DNA of 64,000 nucleotides, from the NCBI RefSeq assembly GCF_001500025.1, contig NZ_LQIW01000001.1, forward strand, positions 186,001-250,000, read 5' to 3'. This stretch comes from Mycobacterium sp. IS-1590 (GTDB lineage Bacteria > Actinomycetota > Actinomycetes > Mycobacteriales > Mycobacteriaceae). Below the pieces are notes generated by a model. It ran no database searches, had not been told where the DNA came from, and worked only from the letters and a program-made list of their open reading frames with translations. This document shows positions 36,285-46,490 of the stretch, piece after piece (position 1 is the first letter of the stretch; every line of letters begins with the position of its first letter). A program made the position numbers and the translations under genes.

Positions 36285-38075
36285 ATGTCCGCTTTCCTGC
36301 CCGGCATGTCCGGACTTCCCGGTCTCGACGACGTGCGCGCGCTGGCACGGCGCATCGACACCGCCCGCCACAACGGTGTCCCGAACGGGTGCGTGCTCGA
36401 ACTCGACCTGACGTCGGTGCCGAATGAGACCGGTGGGTTCGACCCGTTCGCGTTGATCTCCGGGACGGGCCGCCCGCTGTTGCTGGGCGAGGCCGTCGCG
36501 GCGATCTACCGGGCGGCCGAGGACGACCGGGTCGCCGGGCTGGTCGCCCGGGTGCAGCTGCCTGCCGCGTCGCCGGGCCCGGTGCAGGAACTGCGTTCGG
36601 CCATCGCGGCGTTCAGCGACGTCAAGCCCTCACTGGCATGGGCCGAGACCTATCCCGGCACGCTGTCGTACTACCTGGCGTCGGCGTTCCGTGAGGTTTG
36701 GATGCAGCCCGCGGGCACGGTGGGTTTGGTGGGGTTCGCGACGAACGCGCTGTTCCTGCGCGGCGCCCTCGACAAGATCGGGATCGAAGCGCAATACATC
36801 GCGCGCGGTGAATACAAGTCTGCGGCAAACCGATTCACCGAGGACGGCTATACCGAGGCTCATCGGGAGGCCGACGAACGGTTGATCCGGAGCCTGCACG
36901 CCCAGGTCCTCGAGGCGGTCGCGCAGTCGCGTCACCTCGATCCTGCGGAGATCGATGCCCTCGCCGACAGGGCGCCATTGCTGCGCGACGATGCCCTCGC
37001 CGCAAGGCTGATCGACCACGTCGGCTTCCGCGACGAGGCCTATGCGCGCATGGCCGAACTGGTCGGCGCGCCGGGCTTCGAGCCGGGGGCGGACCCGGAC
37101 GCCGACGATGCGCCACCGCGACTATTCCTGTCGCGTTATGCGCGTGCGACCGCGGAACGCCCGGCGCTGTCGTCCATCCCGGGACGCAAGAGGGCGACGA
37201 TCGCCGTGGTGACCCTGCACGGGCCGATCGTGAGTGGTCGCGGCGGCACGCAGCCGCTGCCACTGGGCAGTTCGAGCGCGGGCGGCGACACGATCGCCGC
37301 GGCGCTTCGCGAAGCCGCCGCCGACGACCGCGTTTCGGCGATCGTGCTGCGGGTCGACAGCCCGGGTGGTACGGTCACCGGCTCGGAAACCGTTTGGCGA
37401 GAGGTCAATCGGGCCCGCGACAAGGGCAAGCCGGTTGTCGCATCGATGGGTGCGGTCGCGGCATCGGGCGGTTACTACGTCGCGATGGCCGCCGACGAGA
37501 TCGTCGCCAATCCCGGCACCATCACCGGATCGATTGGTGTGATGGCGGGAAAGATGGTGGCCCGCCAACTCAAAGACCGACTCGGTGTCGGTTCCGGGAC
37601 GGTACGTACCAACCGCAACGCCGACGCGTGGTCGCTCAACGAGCCGTTCACCGACGAGCAGCGCGCACAGGTGGAGGCCGAGGCAGACCTGCTCTACACC
37701 GATTTCATCGAGCGGGTCGCCGTGGGCCGCAGGATGAGCGTCGAGGCCGTCGACGCCGTTGCGCGCGGCCGGGTGTGGACCGGCGCGGACGCGCACGAAC
37801 GCGGGTTGGTCGATCACCTCGGCGGCCTACGCGCCGCGATCACGAGGGCCAAGGTGCTGGCGGGGATGGACGCCGACGCCGAGGTGCGCATCGTCTCGTA
37901 TCCCGGTTCGTCGCTGCTGGACCGGCTGCGGCCCAAGGCGTCCTCGCAGCCGGCGGCCTCGCTACCGGACGCCGTCGTCGGGTTGCTCGGGCGCTCGGTG
38001 GTGCAGTTGGCCGAACAGACGGAGCGGTCGCTCAGTGGGCTGGGTGCGTTGTGGTTCGGTGAGCACCGGTTCTGA
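36285..38075 (+). CDS. sppA: Signal peptide peptidase SppA (protease IV, 67-kDa type)
   Basis: A 596-residue serine protease with two tandem peptidase-S49 domains, as in E. coli protease IV. The catalytic Lys is predicted at residue 178 (ARGEYKSAANRF) and the nucleophile Ser at 394 (GAVAASGGYYVAMAADEIVA), preceded by VDSPGGTVTGSE. It degrades signal peptides left in the membrane after export. The start is placed at ATG 36285 because the upstream frame reads through non-coding DNA. Mycobacterial genomes also have this gene between rplO and secY. Confidence 0.92.
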   Translation: MSAFLPGMSGLPGLDDVRALARRIDTARHNGVPNGCVLELDLTSVPNETGGFDPFALISGTGRPLLLGEAVAAIYRAAEDDRVAGLVARVQLPAASPGPVQELRSAIAAFSDVKPSLAWAETYPGTLSYYLASAFREVWMQPAGTVGLVGFATNALFLRGALDKIGIEAQYIARGEYKSAANRFTEDGYTEAHREADERLIRSLHAQVLEAVAQSRHLDPAEIDALADRAPLLRDDALAARLIDHVGFRDEAYARMAELVGAPGFEPGADPDADDAPPRLFLSRYARATAERPALSSIPGRKRATIAVVTLHGPIVSGRGGTQPLPLGSSSAGGDTIAAALREAAADDRVSAIVLRVDSPGGTVTGSETVWREVNRARDKGKPVVASMGAVAASGGYYVAMAADEIVANPGTITGSIGVMAGKMVARQLKDRLGVGSGTVRTNRNADAWSLNEPFTDEQRAQVEAEADLLYTDFIERVAVGRRMSVEAVDAVARGRVWTGADAHERGLVDHLGGLRAAITRAKVLAGMDADAEVRIVSYPGSSLLDRLRPKASSQPAASLPDAVVGLLGRSVVQLAEQTERSLSGLGALWFGEHRF

Positions 38076-38146
38076 GCGAACGTGCGCATTTGTAGGGATT
38101 TTCGCGGCGCGTCGTGTGCAGACACGCACGCTCGCGCAGCTTGGGG

Positions 38147-39046
38147 TCAGCGCTTGATCGCCGACAGGTAGCTCATATCGCTGAACAAGCCGATTGTGCT
38201 GTCCTCGTCGAACGTGAAACCGTTGGCGGCGTACGCGTCCGGCATCTTCTGCGTCGTCACGTCCCAGCCGCGGGCGGTCAGGTAGTCGACGACGTCGTTG
38301 CGCTCACCGTGGTAGATGAGTTCACCCATCTCGATGTTCTGTCCGTACGCCCGTATCCTCTCGGCGATCTCCCGGGACCGCTCGTCGGAGAACATGCTGA
38401 CGTCGGGGATGTGCTCGGTGGCCACCCGGCTACCCGGCGCGCTCAGATCATCGATCCGGTCGAACAACAGGTCCTGCGCCCCGGGCGGCAGGTAGATCAG
38501 CAGACCCTCGGCGATCCAGGCGGTCGGCTGTGTCGGATCGAAGCCGTTGTCCAGCAGTGCTTTCGGCCAGTCGTCGCGCAGGTCGACGGCCACCACATGC
38601 CGATCCGCGGCCGGTTCGGCCGCCAGAGCCGCCAACGTGTCGCTCTTGAAGGCGATCACCTCCGGCTGGTCGAGTTCGAAGACGGTGGTGCCCGTCGGCC
38701 ACGGCAGGCGGTAGGCGCGGGCGTCGAGCCCGGCGGCCAAGATCACCGCCTGGCGCACACCCGCCGTCGCGGCGTCGGCGAACAGCCGGTCGAAATGACG
38801 GGTGCGCACGGCCATTCCCTCGGCGGCGCGACGGGTGTTGAAACGAGCGTCGATGGCGTTCAGTGATATCTCGCCGTCGAGCGCGCGGATGAAGAAGTCG
38901 AGGCCGACCGCGCGCACCAAGGGTTCGGCGTACGGGTCCTCGATCAGGCCCTCGCGGTGGCTCAGCACGCGCTGCGCGGCGACCATCGTCGCGGTCGAGC
39001 CGACGCTCGATGCCAGATCCCAGGTGTCGTTGTCGGTGCGGGCCAT
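38147..39046 (-). CDS. Class I SAM-dependent methyltransferase, TIGR00027 family (paralogue 1 of 3)
   Basis: A 299-residue member of the family once called mycobacterial 'putative S-adenosyl-L-methionine-dependent methyltransferase'. Motifs are DLASSVGSTATMVAAQRVLS, ARTDNDTW at the start, [20 protein letters not shown] (SAM-binding loop) and WIAEGLLIYLPPGAQDLLFD. Substrates are unknown; relatives methylate small acids or polyketide-type molecules. It is 11 bp downstream of the second copy, in one operon of three. Confidence 0.9.
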   Translation of the reverse strand: MARTDNDTWDLASSVGSTATMVAAQRVLSHREGLIEDPYAEPLVRAVGLDFFIRALDGEISLNAIDARFNTRRAAEGMAVRTRHFDRLFADAATAGVRQAVILAAGLDARAYRLPWPTGTTVFELDQPEVIAFKSDTLAALAAEPAADRHVVAVDLRDDWPKALLDNGFDPTQPTAWIAEGLLIYLPPGAQDLLFDRIDDLSAPGSRVATEHIPDVSMFSDERSREIAERIRAYGQNIEMGELIYHGERNDVVDYLTARGWDVTTQKMPDAYAANGFTFDEDSTIGLFSDMSYLSAIKR

Positions 39047-39057
39047 TCATGTGCTCC

Positions 39058-39960
39058 TCAGTTGCGGGTGGCGACGATCGCGAGCGAATCACGCATCGGG
39101 GCAAGCAATTCGATGTCGGGAAACTCTCGGCCGTACTCGGCGAACACCTCGGGTCGGCTTTTCGCCGACACCTGCCACCCGTGCTCGGTCAGGTATTCGA
39201 CGACGTGGCGACGCTCGCCTTCGTAGAACAGGTGCGAGATGTCGAGGTGGGCGCCGTTCTCACCCCACTGCTTGCTGATCGCTTTACTGCGTTCGCCGAT
39301 TGTCGCTGCGGCGTCGGGATGGTATTCGGTGGCCAGCCTGCTGCCCGGCGCACTCAGCGTGCCGATATCGTCGAACAGCTTGTCCTGCGCGTGGGGCGGC
39401 AGGTAGACGAGCAGTCCCTCCGCGCTCCACGCTGTCGGTTGTGTTGGATCGAAACCGTTGTCGCGCAGCGCTTTCGGCCAGTCTTCACGCAGGTCGATAC
39501 CGACAGTGCGCAGGCGGGCCGACGGCGCGGCCCCCAGCGAGGACATCGTCGCGGTCTTGAACTCGATCACCTGCGGCTGGTCGATCTCGTAGACCACGGA
39601 GCCGCCGGGCCACCGCAGCCGGTAGGACCGCGAGTCCAACCCCGACGCCAGAATCACCGCCTGCCGGATGCCACTTTCGGTGGCGGTGAGGAAGAAGTCG
39701 TCGAAGAACCGCGTGCGCACCGCGATCATCCTCGCCATGAAGTCGGCACCGGCGCCGTCGATGTCGCGGCCTTCGATGCCACCGTCGACCAGGCTGGTGA
39801 AGAAGTCGATGCCGACCGCGCGCACCAACGGCGCGGCGAACGGATCGTCGAAGAGCGGGTCATCCTCGCGGGTCGCGATCGCGCGGGCGGCCGCGACCAT
39901 CGTGGCCGTGGTGCCCACGCTCGTCGCCGGGTCCCAGCTGTCGGCATCCGTTCGGCTCAT
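39058..39960 (-). CDS. Class I SAM-dependent methyltransferase, TIGR00027 family (paralogue 2 of 3)
   Basis: A 300-residue homologue of its neighbours. It has [20 protein letters not shown], the SAM loop [20 protein letters not shown], the acidic motif [13 protein letters not shown], and [20 protein letters not shown]. The start overlaps the stop of the upstream copy by 4 bp, so translation is coupled. Divergence from the other copies is moderate and spread along the length, so the triplication is old rather than recent. Confidence 0.9.
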   Translation of the reverse strand: MSRTDADSWDPATSVGTTATMVAAARAIATREDDPLFDDPFAAPLVRAVGIDFFTSLVDGGIEGRDIDGAGADFMARMIAVRTRFFDDFFLTATESGIRQAVILASGLDSRSYRLRWPGGSVVYEIDQPQVIEFKTATMSSLGAAPSARLRTVGIDLREDWPKALRDNGFDPTQPTAWSAEGLLVYLPPHAQDKLFDDIGTLSAPGSRLATEYHPDAAATIGERSKAISKQWGENGAHLDISHLFYEGERRHVVEYLTEHGWQVSAKSRPEVFAEYGREFPDIELLAPMRDSLAIVATRN

Positions 39961-40910
39961 TGCTCGAGTATCCCGGTGATGTACTGCATCTCACTGAACC
40001 TGCCGACCTCGCCGTCCTCGGGCAGCGGCAGACCGTTCTCGGCCAGCAGATCGCCCACCGTGCGGCGGGTCAGGCGCCATCCCCGCTCCTCGAGATAGGC
40101 CCCGGCCTCGTTGCGGTCACCGATGTAGACGAGTTCGGAGAAGTCGAGCTCGAAGCCGTGTTCGCGCCACCGCTGCGCCGATTCCTGCATACGGGCCAGC
40201 ACCGCCTCGCGGTCGGCCGGGTCGCTGCTTGCGGGGCCGCTTTCGACCGCGACCCGGCTACCGGGAGCGCTCAACTCGGTGATGGTGTCGAGCAGTTTGT
40301 CCTGTGCCTCCGGCGGCAGATAGCCGAGCAGCCCCTCGGCGCTCCATGCGGTCGGCAGGGCAGGGTCGAAGCCCGCGGCCGTCAACGCCGCGGGCCAGTC
40401 GAAGCGCAGGTCGATCGCCACCGCCTTGCGGTCGGCGGTCGGCTCGGCGCCGAGATCGGCCATCGCCTGGCTCTTGAAGGCGATGACGTCGGGCTGGTCG
40501 ATTTCGAAGACCGTCGTCCCCGCCGGCCAGACCAACCGGTACGCACGCGCGTCCAGCCCTGATGCCAGGATCACCGCCTGCCGCACACCGCTTTCGGCGG
40601 CGGCTTGGAAGAACTCGTCGAAGAACCTCGTCCGCACCGCCATGTTGTCGGTCATCCGGGCCATTCCGACCGTGGCGCCATCCGAGGTGTCGCCGTCGAG
40701 GTCCTCGAGCTTGAGTTCGCCGCTGGCCAGGCGTGTGAAGAAGTCCACGCCCACGGCGCGCACCAGGGGTTCGGCGTACGGGTCATTGATCAGGGCGTCG
40801 TCGCGCGTGCTGGCGATCGCCCGCGCGGCGGCCACCATCGTCGCGGTCGCGCCGACGCTGGAAGCGAGGTCCCAAGTGTCTCCCTCATAGCGTGGACCCG
40901 CATGTGCCAT
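39957..40910 (-). CDS. Class I SAM-dependent methyltransferase, TIGR00027 family (paralogue 3 of 3)
   Basis: This copy has 317 residues and is the first gene of the minus-strand operon. It shows [57 protein letters not shown] and [20 protein letters not shown]. It has a short insertion around residue 70 ([11 protein letters not shown]) compared with the other two. A CAGGAG ribosome site precedes the ATG. In M. tuberculosis homologous genes lie in the same place between sppA and secY. Confidence 0.9.
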   Translation of the reverse strand: MAHAGPRYEGDTWDLASSVGATATMVAAARAIASTRDDALINDPYAEPLVRAVGVDFFTRLASGELKLEDLDGDTSDGATVGMARMTDNMAVRTRFFDEFFQAAAESGVRQAVILASGLDARAYRLVWPAGTTVFEIDQPDVIAFKSQAMADLGAEPTADRKAVAIDLRFDWPAALTAAGFDPALPTAWSAEGLLGYLPPEAQDKLLDTITELSAPGSRVAVESGPASSDPADREAVLARMQESAQRWREHGFELDFSELVYIGDRNEAGAYLEERGWRLTRRTVGDLLAENGLPLPEDGEVGRFSEMQYITGILEQ

Positions 40911-41043
40911 CGCAAACTCCTGACCCTATTGATTAGTGGATATAACGAGATCGGTTCCACGGTATGTTCCCCGGCTGAGAGGTCGCTGTGAGGCGGGACG
41001 ATCAGCGGGATGCGGGGCAACGGGGGGCCAACTGTTACTCTCG

Positions 41044-41049
41044 TAGACT
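41044..41049 (+). promoter_or_regulatory. Possible -10 hexamer in the secY upstream region
   Basis: The 264-bp gap between the methyltransferase operon and secY contains TAGACT at this position, 126 bp before secY, but no convincing -35 hexamer. Nothing else in the gap is recognisable as a gene. Confidence 0.25.
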
Positions 41050-41174
41050 GTTTGACGGGTAACTCTGCAGGCTGCGCGCTTGACGGGGGTCCGCACACGA
41101 CTTAACCAAGACGCTGGTCGAATCCAGCCCCATCCGCACGCCGCGATCAACAGGCCGGCTGCGCAGGAGGAAGA

Positions 41175-42515
41175 GTGCTCTCGGCTTTCATCTCTTCACT
41201 CAGGACGGTCGACCTGAGGCGAAAGATCCTGTTCACCCTGGGCATCGTGATCCTTTACCGGGTCGGCGCCTCGATCCCGTCCCCGGGGGTGAACTACCCG
41301 AACGTGCAGGAGTGCATCGCAGAGGTCACCGGCGGTGAGTCCGGTCAGATCTACTCGCTGATCAACCTGTTCTCCGGTGGCGCCCTGCTGCAGTTGTCGG
41401 TGTTCGCCGTCGGTGTGATGCCCTACATCACCGCGAGCATCATCGTGCAGCTGCTCACGGTGGTGATCCCGCGGTTCGAGCAGCTGCGTAAGGAAGGCCA
41501 GGCCGGCCAGGCCAAGATGACGCAGTACACGCGCTATCTGGCCATTGCGCTGGCCATCCTGCAGAGCACCAGCATCGTGGCGCTGGCGGCCAACGGCGGC
41601 CTGCTCCAGGGCTGCTCGCTGGACATCATCCAGGGCCAGAGCGAGGGGCTCAACATCTTCACCCTCGTCGTGATGGTGCTCGTCATGACCGCCGGCGCGG
41701 CGCTGGTGATGTGGATGGGCGAGCTGGTCACCGAGCGCGGCATCGGCAACGGCATGTCGCTGATCATCTTCGCGAGCATCGCCTCGGCGATTCCGGGCGA
41801 GGGCCAGACCATCCTCGAGAGCCGCGGCGGCCTGGTGTTCGCGCTGGTCTGCGCGGGCGCGCTGGCGATCATCATCGGCGTGGTGTTCGTCGAGCAGGGT
41901 CAGCGCCGAATCCCGGTCCAGTACGCCAAGCGGATGGTCGGACGCAAGATGTACGGCGGCACGTCGACGTACCTGCCGTTGAAGGTCAACCAGGCAGGCG
42001 TCATCCCGGTGATCTTCGCCTCCTCGCTGATCTACATCCCGCAGCTCATCACGCAGCTCATCCAGAGCGGGAGTTCCAACCCGAACAGCACCAACTGGTG
42101 GAACACGTTCGTCGCGAACTACCTCACAGATCCCAGCAGCCCGGCCTACATCGGGGTCTACTTCGCGTTGATCGTGTTCTTCACCTACTTCTACGTCTCC
42201 ATCACGTTCAACCCGGATGAGCGGGCCGACGAGATGAAGAAGTTCGGCGGCTTCATCCCCGGCATCCGGCCAGGTAAGCCGACCGCGGACTACCTGCGTT
42301 ACGTGCTGAGCCGGATCACCCTGCCAGGTTCTATCTACCTGGGTCTGATCGCCGTGCTGCCGAACCTGTTCCTGTCCGTAGGAAGCAGCGGGCCCGTGCA
42401 GAACCTGCCGTTCGGCGGTGTGGGCGTACTGATCCTCGTCGGGGTCGGCTTGGATACCGTCAAACAGATCGAGAGCCAGCTGATGCAGCGCAATTACGAA
42501 GGGTTCCTGAAGTGA
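41175..42515 (+). CDS. secY: Preprotein translocase subunit SecY
   Basis: A 446-residue, ten-helix channel protein of the Sec translocon. Visible hallmarks are TM1 ([20 protein letters not shown]), the plug region [37 protein letters not shown] and the cytosolic loops [19 protein letters not shown] and [17 protein letters not shown], which contact SecA and the ribosome. The GTG start has an AGGAGGAAG ribosome site. It overlaps adk by four bases (GTGA). Confidence 0.99.
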   Translation: MLSAFISSLRTVDLRRKILFTLGIVILYRVGASIPSPGVNYPNVQECIAEVTGGESGQIYSLINLFSGGALLQLSVFAVGVMPYITASIIVQLLTVVIPRFEQLRKEGQAGQAKMTQYTRYLAIALAILQSTSIVALAANGGLLQGCSLDIIQGQSEGLNIFTLVVMVLVMTAGAALVMWMGELVTERGIGNGMSLIIFASIASAIPGEGQTILESRGGLVFALVCAGALAIIIGVVFVEQGQRRIPVQYAKRMVGRKMYGGTSTYLPLKVNQAGVIPVIFASSLIYIPQLITQLIQSGSSNPNSTNWWNTFVANYLTDPSSPAYIGVYFALIVFFTYFYVSITFNPDERADEMKKFGGFIPGIRPGKPTADYLRYVLSRITLPGSIYLGLIAVLPNLFLSVGSSGPVQNLPFGGVGVLILVGVGLDTVKQIESQLMQRNYEGFLK

Positions 42516-43060
42516 GAGTCGTTCTGCTCGGACCGCCCGGCGCCGGCAAGGGCACACAGGCCCAGAAGCTCTCCGAGAAGCTCGGCATTCCGCAGATCTC
42601 GACCGGCGACCTCTTCCGCAAGAACATCGGCGACGGCACGCCGTTGGGGCTGGAAGCCAAGAGCTATCTGGACGCGGGCGATCTGGTGCCCTCGGAGCTG
42701 ACCAACAAGCTGGTCGAGGACCGCATCGAACAGCCGGACGCGGCCGACGGGTTCATCCTCGACGGCTACCCCCGCTCCGTGGAGCAGGCCAAGGCGCTGG
42801 ACGACATGCTCAAGCGCCACGACACCAAGCTCGACGCGGTGCTGGAGTTCAAGGTTTCCGAGGACGAGCTGTTCAAGCGTCTCAAGGCGCGCGGCCGCGA
42901 CGACGACACCGAAGACGTGATCCGCAACCGCATGCAGGTCTACCGGGACGAGACCTACCCGCTGCTCGAGTACTACAGCAGCAACAACCTGCAGCAGGTC
43001 GACGCGGTCGGCGCTCTCGACGAGGTCTTCGCGCGCGCGCTGCAGGCCCTCGGTAAGTAG
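42512..43060 (+). CDS. adk: Adenylate kinase
   Basis: This 182-residue enzyme interconverts ATP + AMP and 2 ADP. It has the P-loop GPPGAGKGT (residues 7-15), the AMP site [10 protein letters not shown] and [10 protein letters not shown], and a short LID ([17 protein letters not shown]) without the zinc-binding insertion. It is thus the short form typical of actinobacteria. GTG start coupled to secY. Confidence 0.98.
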   Translation: MRVVLLGPPGAGKGTQAQKLSEKLGIPQISTGDLFRKNIGDGTPLGLEAKSYLDAGDLVPSELTNKLVEDRIEQPDAADGFILDGYPRSVEQAKALDDMLKRHDTKLDAVLEFKVSEDELFKRLKARGRDDDTEDVIRNRMQVYRDETYPLLEYYSSNNLQQVDAVGALDEVFARALQALGK

Positions 43061-43065
43061 CGGAT

Positions 43066-43860
43066 ATGGGCCTGATGGGCCTGCGCGGACGCAAGGTCGT
43101 ACCGCAGCGCACCCCCGCTGAACTCGACGCGATGGCCGTCGCCGGAGCCCTGGTGGCCTCGGCGCTTGCCGCGGTCCGTTCGGCCGCCGCCCCCGGAGTG
43201 TCCACATCGACGCTCGACGAGGTCGCCGAATCGGTGATTCGCGACGGCGGAGGTGTGCCGTCCTTCCTCGGCTACCACGGGTACCCCGCGAGCATCTGCG
43301 CCTCGGTCAATGACCGTGTGGTGCACGGCATTCCGTCTGCAGAAGAAATCCTGGCGCCCGGGGACCTGGTGTCCATCGACTGCGGGGCGATCGTCGACGG
43401 CTGGCACGGCGACTCGGCGATCACGTTCGGTGTCGGGGCGTTGATCCCCGTCGACGAGGCGTTGTCGCAGGCCACCAAGGAGGCCATGGAGGCAGGCGCT
43501 GCGGCGATGGTGCCCGGCAATCGGCTCACCGATGTCTCACACGCCATCGAGACCGCGGCGCGCGCGGCCGAGAAGCGGTACGGCCGCACGTTCGGCATCG
43601 TCGACGGCTACGGCGGCCACGGCATCGGACGGCAGATGCACATGGACCCGTTCCTGCCCAACGAGGGCGCTCCCGGCCGCGGACCCCATCTGGCCGTCGG
43701 CTCGGTGTTGGCCATCGAGCCGATGCTGACGTTGGGCACCACCAAGACGGTGGTCCTCGAAGACGAGTGGACAGTCGTCACCGCCGACGGCTCACGGGCG
43801 GCCCACTGGGAGCACACCGTGGCCGTCACCGAAGACGGACCACGCATCCTCACGCAGTAA
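43066..43860 (+). CDS. mapA: Methionine aminopeptidase, type I
   Basis: This 264-residue enzyme removes N-terminal Met from new proteins. Five metal ligands are visible: Asp in [11 protein letters not shown], Asp in HGDSAITFG, His in [11 protein letters not shown], Glu in AIEPMLTLG and Glu in HWEHTVAV. Substrate-binding His is in [10 protein letters not shown]. It lies 5 bp after adk. No long SH3-linker extension is present, so it matches the short mycobacterial MapA. Confidence 0.97.
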   Translation: MGLMGLRGRKVVPQRTPAELDAMAVAGALVASALAAVRSAAAPGVSTSTLDEVAESVIRDGGGVPSFLGYHGYPASICASVNDRVVHGIPSAEEILAPGDLVSIDCGAIVDGWHGDSAITFGVGALIPVDEALSQATKEAMEAGAAAMVPGNRLTDVSHAIETAARAAEKRYGRTFGIVDGYGGHGIGRQMHMDPFLPNEGAPGRGPHLAVGSVLAIEPMLTLGTTKTVVLEDEWTVVTADGSRAAHWEHTVAVTEDGPRILTQ

Positions 43861-43875
43861 GCCGCCCGCCGAGTC

Positions 43876-45366
43876 TCAGCCCTCGCCCATGCCTTGGACC
43901 GGCCGGCTCGCGGCGTCACCGCGCACGACCTTCTCGATGCCGGCCCCGAGGTCGTCGTCGACCCTGCGCCAGTAGTCCAGCGACCGGTCGAGCACCTCGC
44001 CGGTGACCCCCTCGAGGCTGCCCGCGATGGTTTCGACCGCCGCGGTGCGTTGCGCGTCGTTCCACACTTTGCGCACCAGCGTGCCGGCCTGGCCGAAGTC
44101 GTCGTCCTCGGCGTGCAGCGAGTACGCCGAGCGCACCAGTTCGGCGTCTGCCTCCCAGCCGTCCTCGGCCGGCCCGGTGGTGTCCGACCACGGCCGGCCG
44201 CCGCTGTTGGGCGCGTACACCGGTGCGGCGCCCGAGTGGTGGTAGGCCATCTGGCCGTCGAACATGTAGGAGTTCATCGCAACACCGTCGCGCGGCTGGT
44301 TGACCGGCAGCTGGTGGAAGTTGGTGCCGATGCGGTTGCGCTGCGCGTCGCTGTAGGCGAACGCGCGACCGAGCAGCATCTTGTCCGGCGACAGCCCGAC
44401 ACCGGGCACCGTGTTGCCCGGGGAGAACGCCGCCTGTTCGATCTGTGCGAAGAAGTTCTCCGGGTTGCGGTTGAGCGTGAACGTGCCGACCGGGATCAGC
44501 GGGTAGTCCGCGTGCGGCCACACCTTGGTCAGGTCGAACGGGTTGAACCGGTAGTCGGCCGCCTCGGCGTAGGGCATCACCTGCACCGAAAGCCGCCAGC
44601 TCGGGTGTTCGCCGCGGTTGATCGCATCGAAGAGGTCCCGGCGGTGAAAGTCGCTGTCCTCACCGGCCAGGGCGGCGGCCTCGGCGTTGGTGAGGAACTC
44701 CAGACCCTGGTCGGTGTGGAAGTGGTACTTCACCCAGAACTTCTCGCCGGCGGCGTTGACCCACATGTAGGTGTGCGAGCCGTAGCCGTTCATGTGGCGC
44801 CAGGTCCGCGGCAGGCCGCGCTCACCCATCAGGTAGGTCACCTGGTGGGCCGACTCGGGGTTCAGGCTCCAGAAATCCCACTGCATCTGCGAGGACCGCA
44901 GGCCGGAGTCGGGCAGCCGCTTCTGGCTGCGGATGAAGTGGGGGAACTTCATCGGGTCGCGCACGAAGAAGATCGGCGTGTTGTTGCCGACGAGGTCGTA
45001 GTTGCCTTCGGAGGTGTAGAACTTCATCGAGTAGCCGCGCACGTCGCGCCACGTGTCCGGGCTGCCCTGCTCACCGGCCACGGTCGAGAACCGGATCAAC
45101 ATATCGGTTGTGGTGTTCTTCTGAAACAGTGCGGCCTTGGTGAACTGCGAGACGTCCTCGGTCGCCGTGAAAACGCCGAAGGCGCCCGATCCCTTTGCGT
45201 GCGGGCTGCGTTCGGGTACCCGTTCACGGTTGAAGTGCGCCATCTGCTCCAGGAAATGCACGTCGTGCAGGACGAGTGGCCCGTTGGGGCCGACGCTGAG
45301 GGTGTTGCGGTCGCTGAACGCCGGTGCGCCGGTGCCGGTCGTGGAACCGAATTGTGAAGCGGTCAT
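43876..45366 (-). CDS. Monofunctional haem catalase (small-subunit type)
   Basis: This 496-residue catalase decomposes H2O2. The distal His is at residue 56 ([15 protein letters not shown]), the Asn is in the [15 protein letters not shown] block, and the proximal Tyr ligand lies in the [14 protein letters not shown] motif. Length and lack of an extra C-terminal domain place it in the small-subunit clade 3 group. The ATG at 45366 has a GGAG ribosome site. It follows the Fur-family gene by 12 bp in the same operon, so peroxide- or metal-dependent control is likely. Confidence 0.95.
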   Translation of the reverse strand: MTASQFGSTTGTGAPAFSDRNTLSVGPNGPLVLHDVHFLEQMAHFNRERVPERSPHAKGSGAFGVFTATEDVSQFTKAALFQKNTTTDMLIRFSTVAGEQGSPDTWRDVRGYSMKFYTSEGNYDLVGNNTPIFFVRDPMKFPHFIRSQKRLPDSGLRSSQMQWDFWSLNPESAHQVTYLMGERGLPRTWRHMNGYGSHTYMWVNAAGEKFWVKYHFHTDQGLEFLTNAEAAALAGEDSDFHRRDLFDAINRGEHPSWRLSVQVMPYAEAADYRFNPFDLTKVWPHADYPLIPVGTFTLNRNPENFFAQIEQAAFSPGNTVPGVGLSPDKMLLGRAFAYSDAQRNRIGTNFHQLPVNQPRDGVAMNSYMFDGQMAYHHSGAAPVYAPNSGGRPWSDTTGPAEDGWEADAELVRSAYSLHAEDDDFGQAGTLVRKVWNDAQRTAAVETIAGSLEGVTGEVLDRSLDYWRRVDDDLGAGIEKVVRGDAASRPVQGMGEG

Positions 45367-45378
45367 GGGAATCTCCAT

Positions 45379-45810
45379 TCAGGTGGGTTGTGTGCTGCCT
45401 TTGCAGTCGGGGCACAGGCCCCAGAAAGTCACCTCGGCCTCGTCGATCGCGTAGCCGGTCGCGCCGTCGACCTGTAGGCACGGGGCTCGCCCGGTGGCGC
45501 AGTCGACGTCGTCGATGGCTCCGCACGATCGACACACCACGTGGTGATGGTTGTCGCCGGTTTGCAGTTCGAAGCGGGCGCGTGAGCCGGCAGGCTCGAC
45601 CCGGCGTAACAGGCCCGCGCCGGTGAGGGCGTAGAGCACGTCGTAAACCGCTTGTGTCGAAAGCGATCCGATGCGCCGGCGCGCTCCGGCGGCGATCTCT
45701 TCCACGTCGGCGTGCGGATGCTTCTGCACCTCGGCGAGCACCGCGAGTCGGGGCTTGGTGATACGCAACCCCGCGGCGCGCAGGTCGTCGTGCCAACGAG
45801 TCACGGACAT
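45379..45810 (-). CDS. Fur-family metalloregulator (FurA/PerR-like) of the catalase operon
   Basis: The 143-residue protein has a winged-helix DNA-binding half (RITKPRLAVLAEVQKHPHAD, LSTQAVYDVLYALTGAGLLR) and a dimerisation half with metal sites: HHHVVCRSCGAIDDVDC and a C-terminal CPDC pair that should hold structural zinc. Coupling to a catalase gene suggests a PerR/FurA-like sensor of peroxide or iron. The ATG has a GGAGG site. Palindromes lie upstream in the divergent region. Confidence 0.9.
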   Translation of the reverse strand: MSVTRWHDDLRAAGLRITKPRLAVLAEVQKHPHADVEEIAAGARRRIGSLSTQAVYDVLYALTGAGLLRRVEPAGSRARFELQTGDNHHHVVCRSCGAIDDVDCATGRAPCLQVDGATGYAIDEAEVTFWGLCPDCKGSTQPT

Positions 45811-45825
45811 GCGGCCCTCCGGATA

Positions 45826-45840
45826 CTTGAACCAGTCAAG
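45826..45840. promoter_or_regulatory. Inverted repeat just upstream of the Fur-family gene
   Basis: CTTGAACCAGTCAAG has perfect 5-bp arms around five bases and lies 15 bp before the regulator's start codon. It could be an operator or part of the leader; its symmetry differs from the AT-rich site at 45861. Confidence 0.4.
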
Positions 45841-45860
45841 AATCCAGTGTGCCCCAATCT

Positions 45861-45890
45861 CTTGCATTATGCAAGGCTTGCAAAACGCAA
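45861..45890. promoter_or_regulatory. Fur-box-like tandem sites in the furA/MarR divergent region
   Basis: CTTGCATTATGCAAG (45861-45875) is a perfect AT-rich palindrome. TTGCAAAACGCAA (45878-45890) is a related second site with the arms TTGC/GCAA. Such paired TTGCA/TGCAA sites are plausible binding sites for the Fur-family protein, controlling both the catalase operon and the MarR gene. Confidence 0.6.
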
Positions 45891-45966
45891 TACTTCGACG
45901 TCGGCGGTGCTGAGTGGCCGCGGCTGCGTGCGATACTTTCGCCATGCATCCGCGCGGAATACCGAT

Positions 45967-46428
45967 GTGACCAAGACGCCGAAGGAAGAGCTGACGGCGT
46001 TCGAGGTGGCGGCCAGGGACCTCGTGGGCCTTGCACTGCGCAGTGTGGACGAGGTCGACGTCTCGCTGCCGCAGTTCCGGTTGCTGGCGGTGCTGCAGCA
46101 GCATGGCCGGTCGACGTCGACGGAATGCGCCAGGGCGCTCGGCGTGGTCGGATCCACGGTGACGCGGCTGGCCGACCGGCTGCATGCGTCGGGTCACCTG
46201 GTGCGCGGTTCGGATCCGTCGAACCGCAGCGTCGTCACCCTGGAACTGACCGCCCAGGGCCGCAAACTGGTCCGGCAGGTCACCGCTCGTCGTCGCCGCG
46301 AACTCGCCCGGGTGCTGGACCACATCGACCCGGCCGAGCGTGCGGCATGCGCAGCGGTGCTGCGCACCCTCCATGAGCGGTTCGCCGACAGTCAGGCCGG
46401 CGCCCGGCGCAACTCCGTCCCGCTGTGA
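45967..46428 (+). CDS. MarR-family transcriptional regulator
   Basis: A protein of 153 residues with the MarR winged helix: VSLPQFRLLAVLQQHGRSTS, CARALGVVGSTVTRLADRLH (recognition helix), and the wing GSDPSNRSVVTLELTAQG. Start GTG at 45967, divergent from the Fur-family gene with the palindromes between. Its target may be the shared intergenic region or a redox function; no ligand can be inferred. It lies 56 bp before sigL. Confidence 0.82.
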   Translation: MTKTPKEELTAFEVAARDLVGLALRSVDEVDVSLPQFRLLAVLQQHGRSTSTECARALGVVGSTVTRLADRLHASGHLVRGSDPSNRSVVTLELTAQGRKLVRQVTARRRRELARVLDHIDPAERAACAAVLRTLHERFADSQAGARRNSVPL

Positions 46429-46445
46429 GGGCGCAGCGCCGATAC

Positions 46446-46473
46446 TGAACCGGATGACCGCCAACCTCGTGTC
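46446..46473 (+). promoter_or_regulatory. SigL-type promoter of sigL-rslA (autoregulation)
   Basis: TGAACC (46446-46451), a 16-bp spacer and CGTGTC (46468-46473) match the known mycobacterial SigL consensus TGAACC-N16/17-CGTGTR at nearly every base. It lies 17 bp before the sigL start, so the leader is very short. Autoregulation by SigL is established in M. tuberculosis. Confidence 0.85.
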
Positions 46474-46490
46474 TAAAGCGGAGGTTGATA

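Noticed and set aside
38076..38146. Possible terminator with CGTGT/ACACG arms after sppA
   Set aside because: The stem is only about 5 bp with no U-tract; too weak to report as a feature.
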